A stretch of DNA of 64,000 nucleotides from Clostridium frigidicarnis (GTDB lineage Bacteria > Bacillota > Clostridia > Clostridiales > Clostridiaceae), in the NCBI RefSeq assembly GCF_900111985.1, contig NZ_FOKI01000015.1, positions 1 to 64,000 on the forward strand, written 5' to 3'. The notes below the pieces were generated by a model. That model was not told the origin of the DNA, did no database searches, and worked only from the letters and a program-made list of their open reading frames with translations. Made by a program: the position numbers and the translations under genes. Of the stretch, positions 62,586 to 64,000 are shown piece after piece; positions within the stretch are counted from its first letter, which is position 1, and each line of letters begins with the position of its first letter.

Positions 62586-64000
62586 ATGAAAATTTTGTAT
62601 AAGAGTACAAGAGGAAAAGAATTAGTACAATCATCAGAGGCTATAATAAAAGGAATTTGCCATGATGGAGGATTATATATACCAGCTAAATTTCCCAAAA
62701 TAGATCTAACTTTTGAAGAGTTAAGTAATTTAGACTATAAGAGTTTAGCCATATATATATTGAAAAAATTTCTAACAGATTTTAGTGAAGATGATATAGA
62801 AACTTGTGTAAGTAAGGCATATGATAGTAAATTTAATGAAAAAACTATAGTTCCATTAAACAAAAAAGGGGAAGCTTACTTTTTAGAACTTTATCATGGA
62901 CCTACTTTAGCATTTAAAGATATGGCATTATCTATATTGCCACATTTATTGAAGGCTTCATGTAAAAAACTAAAAATGGAAAAAGAAATGGTTATCCTTA
63001 CTGCTACGTCTGGGGACACTGGAAAAGCGGCATTAGAAGGATTTAGAGATGTAGAAGGAATAAAAATAATTGTGTTTTTTCCGGAAAATGGTGTAAGTGA
63101 TATTCAAAAGAGACAGATGATAACTCAAAAGGGAGAAAATACTTTTGTTATTGGAATTAATGGAAATTTTGATGAGGCACAAACAGGAGTAAAGAATATA
63201 TTTAACCATAAAGAATTTAATGAATCATTAGAGGAAAAAGGTTATATGTTAACATCCGCTAATTCAATAAATATAGGAAGATTAATTCCTCAAATAATAT
63301 ATTATATATATGCATATGGACAAATGATAAAAAATAAAGAGATAAATATTGGTGAAAAGATAAATATAGTTGTTCCTACAGGGAATTTTGGAAATATATT
63401 AGCAGCACATTATTCTAAAAACATGGGAGTGCCAATAAATAAGCTTATATGTGCATCAAATGAAAATAATGTGTTAAGCGATTTTTTTAATACTGGAGTA
63501 TATGATAAAAACAGAGATTTTAAGATTACTAATTCTCCATCCATGGATATACTAGTTTCTAGTAATTTAGAAAGGTTATTATATGAAGTAAGTGATCATG
63601 ATGAGGGTAGAGTTAAGGATATTATGGACAAGCTTAAGCTATATGGAAAGTATGAATTAGAATCAAATGTGAAAGAGAAGCTAAAAGATTTTTATGGGGG
63701 ATTTGCATCAGATCAAGAGTGTTCAAATACAATAAAAAAATTATATGATGAGTCAGGATATGTTATAGATACTCATACTGCAGTAGCCTATAAAGTTTAT
63801 AAAGATTATAAAGATAAAACTAAGGATTTAACTAAAACTGTAATAGTATCTACAGCAAGTCCCTTTAAGTTTACGAGAGCTGTATGCAAAGCATTAAATA
63901 TAGATGAGTATGAATTAGATGATTGTAAGCTTTTAGGAAAGTTAGCTTCACATACAAATCTACAAATACCTAAAAATTTAAAGGATATATATTCAAAAGA
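62586..64000 (+). CDS. thrC: Threonine synthase, 5' part (cut by window end)
   Basis: 471 codons are visible and the frame is still open at the window edge; the family is about 490-500 aa, so nearly all is present. The PLP lysine is in HGPTLAFKDMAL, with LTATSGDTGKAALEG as the phosphate-binding loop and VPTGNFGNILAAHY later. It converts O-phosphohomoserine to threonine. GGGGGCG lies 7 nt before the ATG. No riboswitch or T-box was recognised upstream. Confidence 0.95.
   Translation, partial: MKILYKSTRGKELVQSSEAIIKGICHDGGLYIPAKFPKIDLTFEELSNLDYKSLAIYILKKFLTDFSEDDIETCVSKAYDSKFNEKTIVPLNKKGEAYFLELYHGPTLAFKDMALSILPHLLKASCKKLKMEKEMVILTATSGDTGKAALEGFRDVEGIKIIVFFPENGVSDIQKRQMITQKGENTFVIGINGNFDEAQTGVKNIFNHKEFNESLEEKGYMLTSANSINIGRLIPQIIYYIYAYGQMIKNKEINIGEKINIVVPTGNFGNILAAHYSKNMGVPINKLICASNENNVLSDFFNTGVYDKNRDFKITNSPSMDILVSSNLERLLYEVSDHDEGRVKDIMDKLKLYGKYELESNVKEKLKDFYGGFASDQECSNTIKKLYDESGYVIDTHTAVAYKVYKDYKDKTKDLTKTVIVSTASPFKFTRAVCKALNIDEYELDDCKLLGKLASHTNLQIPKNLKDIYSK

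Overview
The window is AT-rich DNA (roughly 70% A+T) from a spore-forming, anaerobic Firmicute, most likely a Clostridium sensu stricto. Evidence: SpoIVFA/SpoIVFB-like genes, an alpha/beta small acid-soluble spore protein, a selenocysteine operon with selenocysteine in SelD itself, hybrid cluster protein, rubredoxin, flavodiiron protein, a double-cubane cluster protein, and the order rodA, M23, M50, TIGR03960, TIGR03936, rng, rplU, prp, rpmA, obgE, yhbY, nadD, yqeK, LCP. I do not assign a species.

Layout. (1) 1-100: a compact set of hairpins that may be the right end of an IS200/IS605-type element. (2) 0.4-14.1 kb: conserved housekeeping block (cell shape, sporulation protease, RNase G, L21/L27 operon with leader, ObgE, NadD, YqeK, LCP ligase, RluA). 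(3) 14.9-23.8 kb: secreted glycan-directed proteins, a 1241-aa chitinase with two GH18 domains and two related DUF3472/mucin-binding proteins with near-identical 3' parts. (4) 24-30.5 kb: DacF-type carboxypeptidase, ComEA, then selD-selA-selB. (5) 30.6-37.2 kb: zinc-ribbon protein, double-cubane cluster protein with its ATPase activator, membrane proteins, TSUP permease, RDD protein, and an rlmCD-type 23S rRNA methyltransferase.

(6) 37.2-45.6 kb: a defence island directly behind rlmCD. One strand carries a MutH-like nuclease, a PD-(D/E)XK protein and an unknown protein. The other carries a DNA methyltransferase, a DpnA-like methyltransferase, a single ORF joining a Dam/DpnM methyltransferase to a DpnII-type endonuclease, an AIPR-family protein and a nuclease-RAMA fusion. 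Three degenerate copies of the rlmCD 3' end (45617, 46112, 47454) lie further downstream; the last two flank a lone radical SAM gene. This reads as repeated site-specific integration at the rlmCD 3' end, with no integrase left. 45.3-50 kb is full of relics (truncated ORFs, group II intron-like RNA, Nudix box, transposase zinc ribbon).

(7) 50.1-60.5 kb: SASP, then an apparent nitrosative/oxygen-stress regulon: DUF438-hemerythrin, hybrid cluster protein, flavin reductase-GapN-flavodoxin operon, DUF2249, rubredoxin, flavodiiron protein, an FNR-like regulator and a cupin. Seven of these transcription units' promoters share one geometry: a Crp/Fnr-type dyad centred 41.5 bp upstream of the predicted start. 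Five dyads are TTGAT-N4-ATCA type and two (hcp and the regulator gene) are GTAAC-N4-GTTAC. (8) 60.5-64 kb: two GNAT genes, one with an odd start and one with an in-frame TGA, and the 5' part of thrC, cut by the window end.

A dispersed 55-70 bp palindromic repeat (ends like TTAGGCACATT/AATGTGCCTAA) recurs through the window. No rRNA, tRNA or CRISPR array was seen.
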